A stretch of 64,000 bases of DNA, taken from assembly GCF_964340395.1 (NCBI RefSeq), contig NC_135565.1, forward strand, positions 19,444,709-19,508,708. The letters are read 5' to 3'. This DNA is from Glandiceps talaboti. Lineage: Eukaryota > Hemichordata > Enteropneusta > Spengelidae. Shown in pieces: positions 16,553 through 49,680 of the stretch (its first letter is position 1; each line of letters opens with the position of its first letter). The position numbers and the translations under genes are program-made. Under the pieces are notes generated by a model. The model was not told the origin of the DNA, ran no database searches, and saw only the letters and a program-made list of their open reading frames with translations.

Positions 16553-18581
16553 CAACTTTCACGTATTTTTGTATTTGTTGTTGTTTTCGTGTGTATCCCG
16601 GATATTTGTCACTCGATACTGGGATCTTGTGGTAACATTCAGAATGTAGTAGTTTTTACGGAGTTTAGTAGAAATACACTGCTATTATCAATCTCGATAG
16701 CCAATAGCTCTAACTACGTCACAGGTATTGGAAGGGCTATAAATAGATTAACTCTTGACAACAGAGACTCCAGATACAAAGCCATGCCGTAAACAATTGT
16801 AAACGAACACAAAGTAAATCACACTGGGTGTGTTTCATGTTACGATCATACGTCACTTTTTATTCTTATTCTACGCTTGAAGACATTCGGGTGAGTAATA
16901 ACACGTTACAGGTGAACAACACGTTAACACTGTGACGTACATATGTCATGACGCGTACATTGTCCAGTGTTCGAAAGTGGGTCTTTGTTCTATTTAAAAG
17001 TGAGGACGATGTATCGCTAAAAAAAAGTAACATGTGCAAGTTGCAAATTTGTCAATACCAAGGGACACTTTGTAGGGTGTGGACAATATAGGGTTCATGT
17101 TTGTATTTTCATTGTTTACTAGTATTTTTGATCGGATGGCATTTATGGTCTTTCTGTCTCGATGTAGTATATTGTTATTATATTTCTATTATCCTGTAAT
17201 TTCTCGTCTAACCTGTGATGAAGAGTAATACAAAAATAAAAATGAAATAAATAAATAAAACTTTTCCCATTTGGCCCTAAGACCTCCCCCGCTAGTCTCC
17301 CCTCCCCAGACATACATGTACACATTGCAAATGTTCATCCGGGGGTCATTGAATCTACCTCTGAGATAGAATGTACGGCGCGTTGGATAGGTGTCGGACT
17401 GCGATTGACATAACTGATAAGTTCGTGTGCGTTATGTTGTCAAACCGACTATGCTGTCCTAAATTCAATGTCACCGCATTACAAAATTTACATGGTCACT
17501 GTGCAACTAACGTGTACTGTCATAAAGGATGGGCGTAAACACTTTTACTACCCATGCAATAATGGAACACTCCTACTAGCGAGTTTTCTCTTTGTTATGT
17601 AAATAAGCTACTGTATTATATCTCACCAAGACGTAACTTGCATATTTCTACAGTGCTTGCTGGTGAATTCGGCAGTGATCATAACTAGCCACTGATCGGA
17701 CACAAATAGACGGTAAGTCACTGATGTTATGATAGTATACAACTCTACCGTTTCGAGACATCCAATATTACGATGCCAGTGAAGAATTTTGTACATTTCC
17801 TTCCTGAAATCGACAGTACTAGTGTGAAACTAACATTAACAGTGATGGCGACGAGCCCAACGATCGATCACACACGTATGCGTACGCTATGTACGCTATG
17901 ATGTACGTGGTGTACGCAAGTTGCCCATGATGTACCTACGCATCCGTATTACGCAGTTATAATGTTTGTGTTTTACCCATCTTTTAATGGTCTGAGACAT
18001 ATACAATGTCATTGTCACACAATTATTAGTCATAAAATTAAATTGCACAGAGATTTGTCTTGATTAGAAGCCCTTGATGGCCTCCGATGTAATTCACATG
18101 ACCATACAAGTCCTTCTACCTCCATATGAGGCTAAAATTCTACATGCTACGTTCTGAAAACAACACCAGTTTTCAAAGCAGTCTGTTCGTAGTAATGCTA
18201 AAATTTATATTGGTATATCGGTTTGCGAACATATGGTGTGTATAAACATTAAAGCAATACAATCTACCATACATATATACATTGCACTCAGGCTGTTTTC
18301 GACTCGACAGAGCTGTTGACTTCGGTTGGGTATGGGTACGGTACGCCGGGTTCATAAACCGCGCGCACGTACGTGTATCGTAACGACATCAGCTAGCTAG
18401 GTACGAAAGCGTCGTAGTTGCGTGTGTCACGATTCGGAGATTCTGTTTCGACAGTCGTGTGGCTGTACTACTATACATTACAATATTGTGCACTCAAAAT
18501 CTATCCCCGATTTATGAGAAGCCGGCGTTCACAACTAGAGGAGAGTGGAAGCAAAATTAACAATTGACGATTTTAAAGTTG

Positions 18582-18679
18582 CGTCGTCGTAAACCGTCAC
18601 AGCTTCTTTGAAGACATCGTCTAAGACACACCCTTTCGCAATGCTACGAAAGAAATATCGGGTTTGGTATGCGAGAATG
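18582..18679 (-). mobile_element. M1 MITE, copy C
   Basis: On the minus strand it runs from CATTCTCGCATACC to GGTTTACGACGACG with GTGTGTCTTAGACGATG inside. It is the most diverged copy, and no target duplication is visible. Confidence 0.6.
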
Positions 18680-19213
18680 CACTGGCTACAATTGGGAGGG
18701 TGTTTTATTACAACTATTCGATATTAGAGATATGACGTACTCATAATATCGTACACCCTGCACTGCACAGAATTACCTGTTGCAATTGGTAAATGTATTT
18801 GTGTAGCTGTACACAGTATGTTACAATAAATCTAATCAAATTGATATTTTGAGTCCGCACCCAAAATCTCAATGCAATCACTACAGTATTTCAACTCGCT
18901 ACTTTACTACTTTTGGATGCAATCTAATTAATTAACATGTACAATGTCTAATTATTTTGACAAATTTTCAGTGAAATATTGTTAATTGTCACATCAAAAC
19001 AATTCTCCAGTTACAGCGAATATAGGTTTAAATGGATAAACATACATAAACTCTAAAATTTAAATATTTAGCTACTGATTACTCAATAACAAGATTGTAA
19101 AATTTTGGATATCATTGATTTCTTGTACATTGTTTATTTGTGTGTTATATATATAAAGACATTAGTATACATTGCATACATATGTTGTATCTGTGTGTAC
19201 ACTCTCATTCTCT

Positions 19214-19308
19214 CATTCTCTAAAACCAGAGTTAATATTTCTGTACTGCGAAATGTTGATGATACGTCTAGGACAGTGCCGTAAAAGAGGCTGTGGTTTG
19301 CGACGATG
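19214..19308 (+). mobile_element. M1 MITE, copy D
   Basis: Runs from CATTCTCTAAAACCAGAG to GGTTTGCGACGATG with GTGCCGTAAAAGAGGC inside. The left junction is blurred by a local CATTCTCT duplication, so the target site is uncertain. Confidence 0.68.
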
Positions 19309-20287
19309 GTATATTCTATGTGTATGTGCATGGATATATTAGGGGGCGCTACATCCATGCATGGAAGTATATACTATATAGTTATACTTCCATGATCCAT
19401 ATGGTATGTGTCACAAGTTTCTTCTCAAAGTTCAAACTGCGACCCTGGTCCATGGTGTACAAATAGTAAATAATATTACCCTGGTATGGTAGCGCTTGGA
19501 TCCTTCTACCTCCATGGGTAACATGCATCATTTTCTTCTTAGAAGCTATGGGGGGGGGGGGGGTTGTACACATTGTAAAAATCAATCGGTAGTGATTACT
19601 GATGTCAGGCTAGAAGCTACAGTATATCCTATTGTCTGTCACCTAACATAATGACAACAATTGTTCAAGTGTGTGATGACGTAAATCAGTGAACGACCTG
19701 TCACAATAGCTTGAAGTGGTGTTTGATGGTCTGAGCTGAGGTTGAACGAACTATCACCAAAATAGCTCCTTTTATACACGCACTAAATCGTGTTGGTTTT
19801 TTTTTGTATGGTAGTTCCTTCAGCCTCGAATCAGACCACCAAACACCACTCAGCGTTCCATGGAGACCAGGCAACAAACACAACAGACTTCCAGAAATGC
19901 GAGGACATTCGATCTACTGTGACGTCATATGAAATCGACATGACATTGTACCCTCGTAGTTTTCTATGAGGTATCGCTTAATATAGTCATATAACAAATA
20001 ACCCCATTCAAGGTCATCAGAGACGGGTCGAATGTATTGGACTGTATCCAGCGCCATAATGTGCCTTTCGTGGTACTCAACCTATCCTACTATGTTGTCA
20101 CTGTAGATTTGGTGTACAATAGAACCCATAAGACCAAAGTAAAGCGTTTTCTGTATGTACCACAGTGCACAATCGTTTATAGCATGTATAAGTGTAAAAG
20201 TGTAGTTCTATTTGCTAATTGACCACATTAGAAAAGCGCCGCCGTGCTAGGCTTGAAAATAAACCAATTGAAACAGTATACTTTTAC

Positions 20288-20386
20288 CATCGTCGCAAAC
20301 CACGGCCTGTTTTACGGCAACGTTCTTAATAACGAGCCTCCCACAAAATGTAGTGGTAGAAATAATAACTCTGGTTTGAGAGAATG
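20288..20386 (-). mobile_element. M1 MITE, copy E (intact, exact 8-bp target duplication)
   Basis: On the plus strand it begins CATCGTCGCAAACCACGG and ends with the inverse of CATTCTCTCAAACCAGAG. These two 18-bp termini match at 13 positions. Both sides are flanked by ACTTTTAC (20280-20287 and 20387-20394). This copy best defines the family. Confidence 0.82.
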
Positions 20387-21366
20387 ACTTTTACACTTGA
20401 TATGAATGGTGTAAACGAGTGTAGCACATAGAGAAAGTGATCAGTATTACTCGCTGTAATAGTTCACCTTGGTGTGTGTTAGAAATAGACGCCTTTCTTT
20501 CTCGAAACGATTGTGTGGTAAACCCAGGGTCGCAACCTTCATAAATACTTCGTCACTTCGTTCCTTTAGTCACAGCGTAAACACGAACCTCGCAAACACT
20601 TCCACTTCTCCATTTTTATAACGTGTTTGATCGGAGGTTGAAGGTTCGATCTGCCGCATATATTGTTCAATGTTGTACATAATTTCATAGTTTCAAAATA
20701 ATAAAAGAAGTAAATTTTGAATTTAATTTATGATTTTGGATTACTTGCGTTATTTTAAATTTAGTTTTCATTCACGAAAAACATATTTGTATTAAACTTA
20801 TACAGGTAATACTCGCCGCCGACGCACGCCATAACTCGTGCCATAACATGTACAGTTCATGTGAATGATATATTGTCAATCAGTGACCGGCTTCAAATTA
20901 AAGTAGTAATGAAATGACTTTGAAGTTTTGGAATGTGGAACATGTCCCCTTCAGTGTGGGTTGGCCAGTACGGTCTCTTTGTTGTGCCATATATCGTGAC
21001 ATCCCTCTACTATTCTCCTTGATAAAGTTGTAATGGCAGTAAACTGTTTAAATCAGGCGACCCTGAGTCATCAAACGTCTCACCCAATTTTACTGTACTG
21101 GAGAGAGAGAAAAATGGACAAACCATTGACCCCTCCACTGTCTATGGACAAACTAACACTAATAGACGCCTATTGCATTTCCCGCGACAATGTTTTTGGC
21201 GCCAAAATCTGACACCATCCATATCAGCTGTCTACATAGTCTGTGCCGAGACACGGCGTGTTGTCGTGTCAATCATTCAACCGACAGTCACGAACAGACC
21301 GGTTATGGTTGGACGACACGACACATCTTAGAGTGACTCTGAGTTCTACATACTAGCTAAAATGAT

Positions 21367-21935
21367 AGATAGAATTTAACAAAACTATAACACATATACT
21401 AACATAACATATCACAACATAATAACATAACACAACATAACATAGCATAACATAAGATAATAACATATCACAACATAATAACACAATATAACATAACATA
21501 ACATAACATTAACATATCACAACATAATAACATAACATAGCATAACACAACATAACATATCACAACATAATAACATAACATAACATAGCTTAACATAACA
21601 TAACATAACATTAACATATCACAACATATAACATAATATAACATAACATAACACAAGCATATCACAACATAACATAACTTAACATAAGATAACATATCAC
21701 AACATAACATAACATGATATAACATAACACAACATAACTTAACGTAAGATAACCGTTCTGGCATACCAGAGCTGTTAATTCTTCCGCTACACTTCGAAAT
21801 AAAGACGGCACGTTTAGACGGTGCCGTAAAAGAGGCCGTGGTTTGCGACGATGAAGATAACATATCACAACATAACATGATATGATATAACATAACATAA
21901 TAACATAACATAACATAACATAACATAAAGCACCA
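21367..21935. repeat. (ATAAC)n-type pentanucleotide satellite tract
   Basis: About 550 bp of ACATA and ATAAC words with variants, interrupted by M1 copy F. The minus-strand open frames rich in MLCYV words are repeat artefacts. Confidence 0.93.
21754..21853 (+). mobile_element. M1 MITE, copy F inside the pentanucleotide tract
   Basis: Runs from CGTTCTGGCATACCAGAG to GTTTGCGACGATG. Exact 8-bp duplications AAGATAAC flank it (21746-21753 and 21854-21861). The target is one of the ATAAC-type words, so the insertion followed formation of the tract. Confidence 0.82.
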
Positions 21936-22943
21936 GAACGACCACATTGGTTTAATTTGTGTCAATATAGTGTACACACTTTTTGGGAAAAATCGTGATT
22001 GTACAGACATAATATATAATTTTGCATCGGTATTATTGATATATTAAAAATAATAAATCAATTTACAACAATATTTGCCAACACGATATAGTAACATTTC
22101 CTTTATCACGTTGCTTATTATTTGAAATCAATAACGATTTGAGACTCCGTATGACGTATTATTAACACGTCACATGTAATGGCGGTGTCATGACTATACG
22201 AATCATATTATGTACAGTACGTCAACAGGTGTGTCCACACCTTCAAATACTACTAGCAAAGACTGAAAACCATTGAAAAGTGTCCCACCCTTGTGTCGAC
22301 GTGTGGTCATATTGTTAAGCAGTTTTTAAAGTGAATATGTGAATAACTCGAACGATTTCCATATTGTTTTGGTGGTTAAAAACTTGAAATGAAATGTCAC
22401 ATGATGATTTATTTGTGACATGAATTATGCTAAATTTCCGGTTTACGCCCGTCTAGTCTGTGTTATCCACAGCTGGTCGACTAGAAAATAAAAATATGAG
22501 AGAATATACAGTACTGTACATTGAAAGAAGAATAACACGTGACTGTTCTCGTCAAAGCATGTACACTCGATAGCATACCTGTAGTAGCGTTAAGTGTGCA
22601 CAAACACATTAGCAACAACACGCTAGACAATATGGAACGTTGTACTGTTCAAACAAACATTGCCGGCAATATGCCATAAAAAAATCCTGCAATCAATCAT
22701 ATGGTATGGTAAAACTGTAGAAAGGTCATTTATATTCATGTATTAGTTACACCTCTGTCTTTATCTTTCGCATCACTCCTATAACTACAATCATATTTAC
22801 ATGAACTAATTCCCATTTTACCTACAGCAATGATGCCTTAATGACCCAATCAATCATCCGTGGTATACGTACAAATTACAATGTTTAAATTTTATTGATG
22901 TATTTACTCAATGTTTTTATTGCTATATTTTCTATTTCTACAG

Positions 22944-33128
<10,185 letters not shown>

Positions 33129-33873
33129 TTGTTCTTCCGTTATCTTAATCTTTATCTCAAATTATTTCATTCTTGAACATGTTTGGTGGAATTTCTTTTC
33201 TTTTTGTTGTCTTTTTCAAAGGAAAGGTTCGTGTATTTTGATCAAAGTATTCAAAATTTGTTGTTGCTGTTTTATGTATAAATTTGTTTATTACTTGTGA
33301 TGTATACATATCCATGATGTGTGTTTTAAAATGAATGAACAAAAACAAACTATTTTGCCACGATTTACAATATTCTTGCGAACTTAGCAAGATCCTGCAG
33401 AACAATTTGGTCTCGAACACAATTAATCAAAATATTTATTGGCCAATTAAACAAGCCAGACTTATCATAATTTAATAGGAGTTATAGTTATCAATGATTT
33501 GAATCGTTAGTTTGTGTTTATCGATGCATGCATGGCACAACATGACCTGTAAGTACTGTGTATGTTGAGTTGAAACAAACAGCTATACTTGCCAAATGAC
33601 GCTCTTCAACACGTGTTTTTTTGTACTTACCATCTAATGATAATTAGAGTGACAATTTTTATTAGATTTCACAACTTAACTGATTGTGTTCAAGTGGCCA
33701 TAGGGGTGAGAAGTAGGTAGTTATTTTTGATGCATCATTAATATCATTGCTATACTTTTCTGTGTGAAACAACAGACCAAATCAAGTCCATGTTTGCAAC
33801 TCAGCATTTGGAGAGAAAAGTATACAATATATAAAACGTTTGTTTACAAATCACTTCCTGTGCGTACAATAAC

Positions 33874-34035
33874 ATACATTTGACATGTTTTAGTATTTTG
33901 CATTTGATTAGTTACGAAAACGGACTTGGTCTTCTATGATATTATTTCACATTGTTTTTTTCAAGTGATAAAATATCGCAAAGTTGTTCCCTAATTACAT
34001 ATCCAAAAGAAATACATATTTCTCATCCATATAGC
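33874..34035 (+). repeat. Dispersed repeat R3, copy 3
   Basis: TTAGTTACGAAAACGGACTT, TTTTTTTCAAGTGATAAAAT and ATCCAAAAGAAATACAT, then TTCTCATCCATATAGCCA, all collinear with copies 1 and 2. Confidence 0.55.
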
Positions 34036-34497
34036 CATCTTAGTATATTAACTTGATTTAACATTTTAGAATCCAGGAGAATGGTTATAATATTCTTTGA
34101 GGTCACAATACAGATTGCCAGGTTACACTTTTTGTCTTCAGGATGCTTGATTTTGAATGTCAAAAATAATACTTTATATATTCATGTTCGTTTAGCATGC
34201 ATACTTAATATTGACTAAATTTCAAATGGAAAACCTACACGAGAGTGTAGAGGACATTTTCAATTGTTTAAGTCTTTCCAGAAGAGTTTTAAATTTACTT
34301 GTCATCGTTATTGGACAGGTTTATTTTTGTATCTGTTATTGGTTGAAATATCAGAACCTTCCTTGAAATGTATAAATGATTTTAAGCAAGTTGACACGAG
34401 TGTTAAAGTACTCATACACCAATTCTCTCTAAACGCAGAATACAATCCGTCTTTCAGAATGACAAAATCGGGATTATTGTGGCCAGCGTTGTGGCTA

Positions 34498-34743
34498 GAC
34501 TCGGTTACCCAGACTCTCACCGCTGGGGGCCCTTCTACGAACCACCCAGACGAGAGTTGGGAGTTTCACAGTACATTTCTTAATAGTCATAAAAAAAAAA
34601 TGGGCTTACGGGGCCTATTGTTGTAATGTACATGTATCGCTCGCTTCCTGCGCGGCCGAGTTGAAATCTCGTTTCCCCAGGCTCTCGCTTGGGGAGGGCT
34701 CGTAGACGGAACCCCCAGCGGCGAGAATCTGGGTAACCGAGAC
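34498..34743. mobile_element. Hairpin MITE with TA target duplication
   Basis: Left arm GACTCGGTTACCCAGACTCT, then CACCGCTGGGGGC and so on. The right arm is the inverse, ending GAATCTGGGTAACCGAGAC. Arms are about 60-75 bp and well matched, around a spacer of about 110 bp. Both ends are flanked by TA (34496-34497 and 34744-34745), as in Tc1/mariner-type elements. The open frame spanning its left arm is not a gene. Confidence 0.75.
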
Positions 34744-35299
34744 TATATCATAGTGTCTCACGCGGTTGTAAACTTCAAAAAACACATTTTAGGTGCTGTA
34801 GTACCCACCGTTCTCACTCCGTTACGGGAATATCTTTGTTTGGATTTAGTAATCGATTGTTGTTAATTTACCCGAGGATATAGGTTACAGAACCCGGTGT
34901 AGATTTGCCGAACTGTTCTTCGGGTTTTGATGGGAAAGGTTCGATCTTTAAGCTGAATTTTAGATTTATAAGTAATGTTTCTACCTTGAAGTTGCCAAAT
35001 AAAATATACCTTTTCTAACAACCAAATAGTGAATTTCTCGTCTTCAAATGTGTAGGATTGAGAGTGGAATTTGTGTTTTTATCACTTGAACCATAGTTAG
35101 ACCCGTTGGTTGGGGTCTATGCTTGAACCATTCTCTTCACTTTTGAGTTATGATTTACCTCAATAAATGCAGGTTTAGAGAGATTAACAAGATATTTGGA
35201 CAGCTTGGAAGCTTAACGTTAATTTTTCATTATAGTTTTAGCTTTATGTTATAGTGTTCGTCACAAAACATGAACACACGTTGCCACATAACATGACTC

Positions 35300-35302
35300 C
35301 AC

Positions 35303-35343
<41 letters not shown>

Positions 35344-35585
35344 TACATACACACATCATACACACAGACATACATACATACATACATACATACATACATA
35401 CATACATACATACATACATACATACATACATACATACATACATACATACATACATGCATGCATGCGTACGTACGTGCGTGCGTGCATGCATGCATGCATA
35501 CATACATACATACATACATACATACATACATACATACATACATACATACATACGTACGTACGTACGTAGGTACGTACGTACGTAC
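35300..35585. repeat. (CA)n/(CATA)n/(TACG)n microsatellite
   Basis: CA, then CATA, GCAT and TACG blocks. Open frames here are spurious. Confidence 0.97.
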
Positions 35586-36257
35586 AACTACAGAATATAC
35601 TTACAAAAACTGTTTCCGGTTCCAATCATTATTGTTTATTTATTTATTTCATTTGTCAAAATAGTGCATACTTTGAAATTGTCAACCTTGTCACAAGTCT
35701 TTGAATTGAACAAAAATTGACAATCAGCCTGGGTAGGAATACAAATCAAACTGACCAGCGCCCTCATGAGGTTTTACTGGACTGTTATCACAAACCCTAC
35801 TTTCAGGCTGTATATGGTATCCGTCAAATAAAGTCAAGTGACAAGGGTGAAAATGTTGAAAGTGATGCTTCAGATAAAAATCGAACATTTTTCTTAATAT
35901 CTCCTAAAGTTACATTGAGAAATAGTTGAAATACATTGAAATGACAAGATAGCTTAAAAAATAAATATCGTAACGTCAAATAAATAACATCTTAGGTGGT
36001 ACAAATATGGCATGTGACGTCACAGACTAGACATAAGTTTTCCTTCTTTTAAGAGTTGTAATTCTGGACTCGATAACTTTCAGCAAATATTCGATGTCAT
36101 ACATCCGGGTCTTCGAGCAAGTCAAGGTGATCACGTGATACAAGAGCAAAACAATTGCTAAATTTATTACTCCCATTTTGTTCATTTAACTTTCCTATGG
36201 GCCAAAATGTTTCTCTTTGATCAAGTAATTGATACATATGAGTTACCCTCCCCCTCA

Positions 36258-36318
36258 AAAAAACAAACAAACAAACAAACAAACAACAACAACAACAACA
36301 ACAACAAACAAATAAACA
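36258..36318. repeat. (CAAA)n(CAA)n tract
   Basis: Short tetra- and trinucleotide repeats in the expected 3' UTR/downstream zone of the deiodinase gene. Confidence 0.95.
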
Positions 36319-37061
36319 ATGAAAAAAACTACATGAATTAGTCCTTATCCTCATATATATCAAGATACATTTTTGGTCACAGTCAGTCATCTTGTTGTTA
36401 TCTATGGTACATAAAGTATTTTCTCGACTTTGAATGGGTTCTGATCAAAACAAATTTTAAATATGATTTGAAATTTAGACTACAAATCAAGCACACATCT
36501 TTCGTGTGCCACAATATCGGATGGTCGCAAATAGCACTGCGTCACTAGTATGTCACCTTCAGTAAATAACTCACTACTCACGAATCTTAACTGGTACATT
36601 CTGTAAGTTAATTCAATTGCAACTGTCATAGCAGAAACTTTGTTCCAAAAATTGATCTCAGCAAATCTAGTGGCACGACGAATAAACAGCGCCACCTACG
36701 ATTATGAGATTTAATTTAACAGAAACAAAGTAAGTTTTGTTTGTATGGTTGAGGGCACTCTTAACATTTATGTCTCATCGTTGGTCCTCTCTCTTTAGCT
36801 GGCATTGTTCGAGTCCAGTTTATTAGAAAAATATACATAAAAAATAGGCAGGACGTTCATTCAAAAAGGTAAAAAGATTGAAGAAGTCTGCCCTCGTACT
36901 CTTAATGTTACATTTGACTGGATTATTATATGTGTATTCAAGTTTGTGTTCTATTATCTGGCCGGATAATACTGCAATGTCCTCGACACCATGTTCATAG
37001 AATTCCGGGAAGGCTGAGAGTTCAAATCACTAGCCGTTTGGTCATTTTCATTATTTATTGT

Positions 37062-48087
<11,026 letters not shown>

Positions 48088-48174
48088 CGATTTTAGAAAT
48101 TTCTTCCCTTCGTCGTAGTCGTGTGATTCGATTTAAGCTAGAGTCGCTCTACCGGCTTTCCACTCAGCTGGTTG

Positions 48175-48182
48175 CTTTTATA
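48175..48182 (-). promoter_or_regulatory. TATA box of the deiodinase gene
   Basis: TATAAAAG on the minus strand, 88-95 bp upstream of the ATG. It predicts a start site near 48150 and a 5' UTR of about 60 nt. A CCAAT box (AGCCAATCAG on the plus strand, about 48293-48302) lies about 115 bp further upstream. Confidence 0.65.
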
Positions 48183-48989
48183 ACCCTATGATGACGACAT
48201 ATAATTGACCTATAGCCTCATGCGCCAGGTAAAGTAGGGCAACCAACCTAGTTAAGGTGTACGTAGTTCGCCGACTGACCTCGTTTCTGTACTAGCCAAT
48301 CAGAGATCGAGTTGGTCAGACCACCTAAGACATTCAGAAAATATCCAATCTGCAAGCTTTCTATTCGTGGTACTGATAGAGTAATTTTTTATAACATACA
48401 GAGACTACTATGTAAGTTATGAAAAAAAAATTGGTCCTGGACAATGTTTTTCACTTTAATACAGATTTTTCACCCTTTTATAATTATTTTCCGACTGGGA
48501 GGAGGTGGGTTGGGTCGCCTTATACTTTCACAAAAAATCGACTTGTCAAACGTACATAGGATGTGTGATTCACACTCACAAAGCAATACACGGAAATCGC
48601 GCACAATATTCAACAACAAGTCATAACCAAAAAAACAAGAACATGTATAGATCATGGGAAGATTGGTGATTAATATATCACCTTGACCGGGTGTGAGGGG
48701 ACAGGGTTTTAAGCCCCTCCGTAGAGTTTATGACTCCTTCAGGCAACTACTTCTAATAATTGTTGAAAAGTACGCGTGTACCAGTATAAAAATGACATAT
48801 TAGGTTACGGAATGAATTGAAACCGGATGTTTATCATACAAATTTGTTTACGTGTAAAAATTGTATTATTTTTTCATGGTCTCACGTCATTGCAGCACGT
48901 CAGGGTACCGTATGGTAAGATAGGAATATATGTATGTACCCTGACACTCAAATACGTCACGATTTAACAGAGTTCCGGTAGAATACACG

Positions 48990-49104
<115 letters not shown>

Positions 49105-49487
49105 CCCCGGCTTTATAGTAGAGTTACACAATAGTGTATTTATGTAAGCCGACTGTGCTATGAACGTGTGAGAGAATTCATACGGCTGGTTGATATTATG
49201 AAGACGAGGCGATTTCTTGGCCACCTTCATATCCAGTTTGTATTGTCCACTGATAAAACATGAAATTCTATTTAACAGCGATTATGGTTAATGGTTGTTT
49301 GATGTTGTATTGGTAACATTGGCACATGTGCATGTATTTTGCTGCTTCCTTTGGTTTTTTTCACTAGATTCTCACCCAATGTCACGACCAAAATCATTTG
49401 AAGTAAATGAGTAAGTTCCTGGTCTTTTCCAGGCATCATGAAGATATTCCTTTGTTAGTCGTGTAAAAAAAACGTTTGCGTATGAAC

Positions 49488-49680
<193 letters not shown>

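Larger units (their letters stand above)
33129..37061. other. Intergenic region between tetraspanin and deiodinase 3' ends
   Basis: The flanking genes converge here. No protein gene was found. Contents are R3 copy 3, a TA-flanked hairpin MITE, the CA/CATA microsatellite, a CAAA/CAA tract and AT-rich sequence. The deiodinase 3' UTR, which should contain a SECIS element, must lie within roughly 36-37.06 kb. Confidence 0.6.

Noticed and set aside
34264-34626. 120-codon plus-strand open frame
   Set aside because: Its 3' half runs through the left arm of the TA-flanked hairpin MITE.
36990-37050. SECIS candidate on the minus strand (ATGACC...GGCT/AGCC...GA)
   Set aside because: Only about 8 pairs in broken register and no AA at the apical position. 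Not called.
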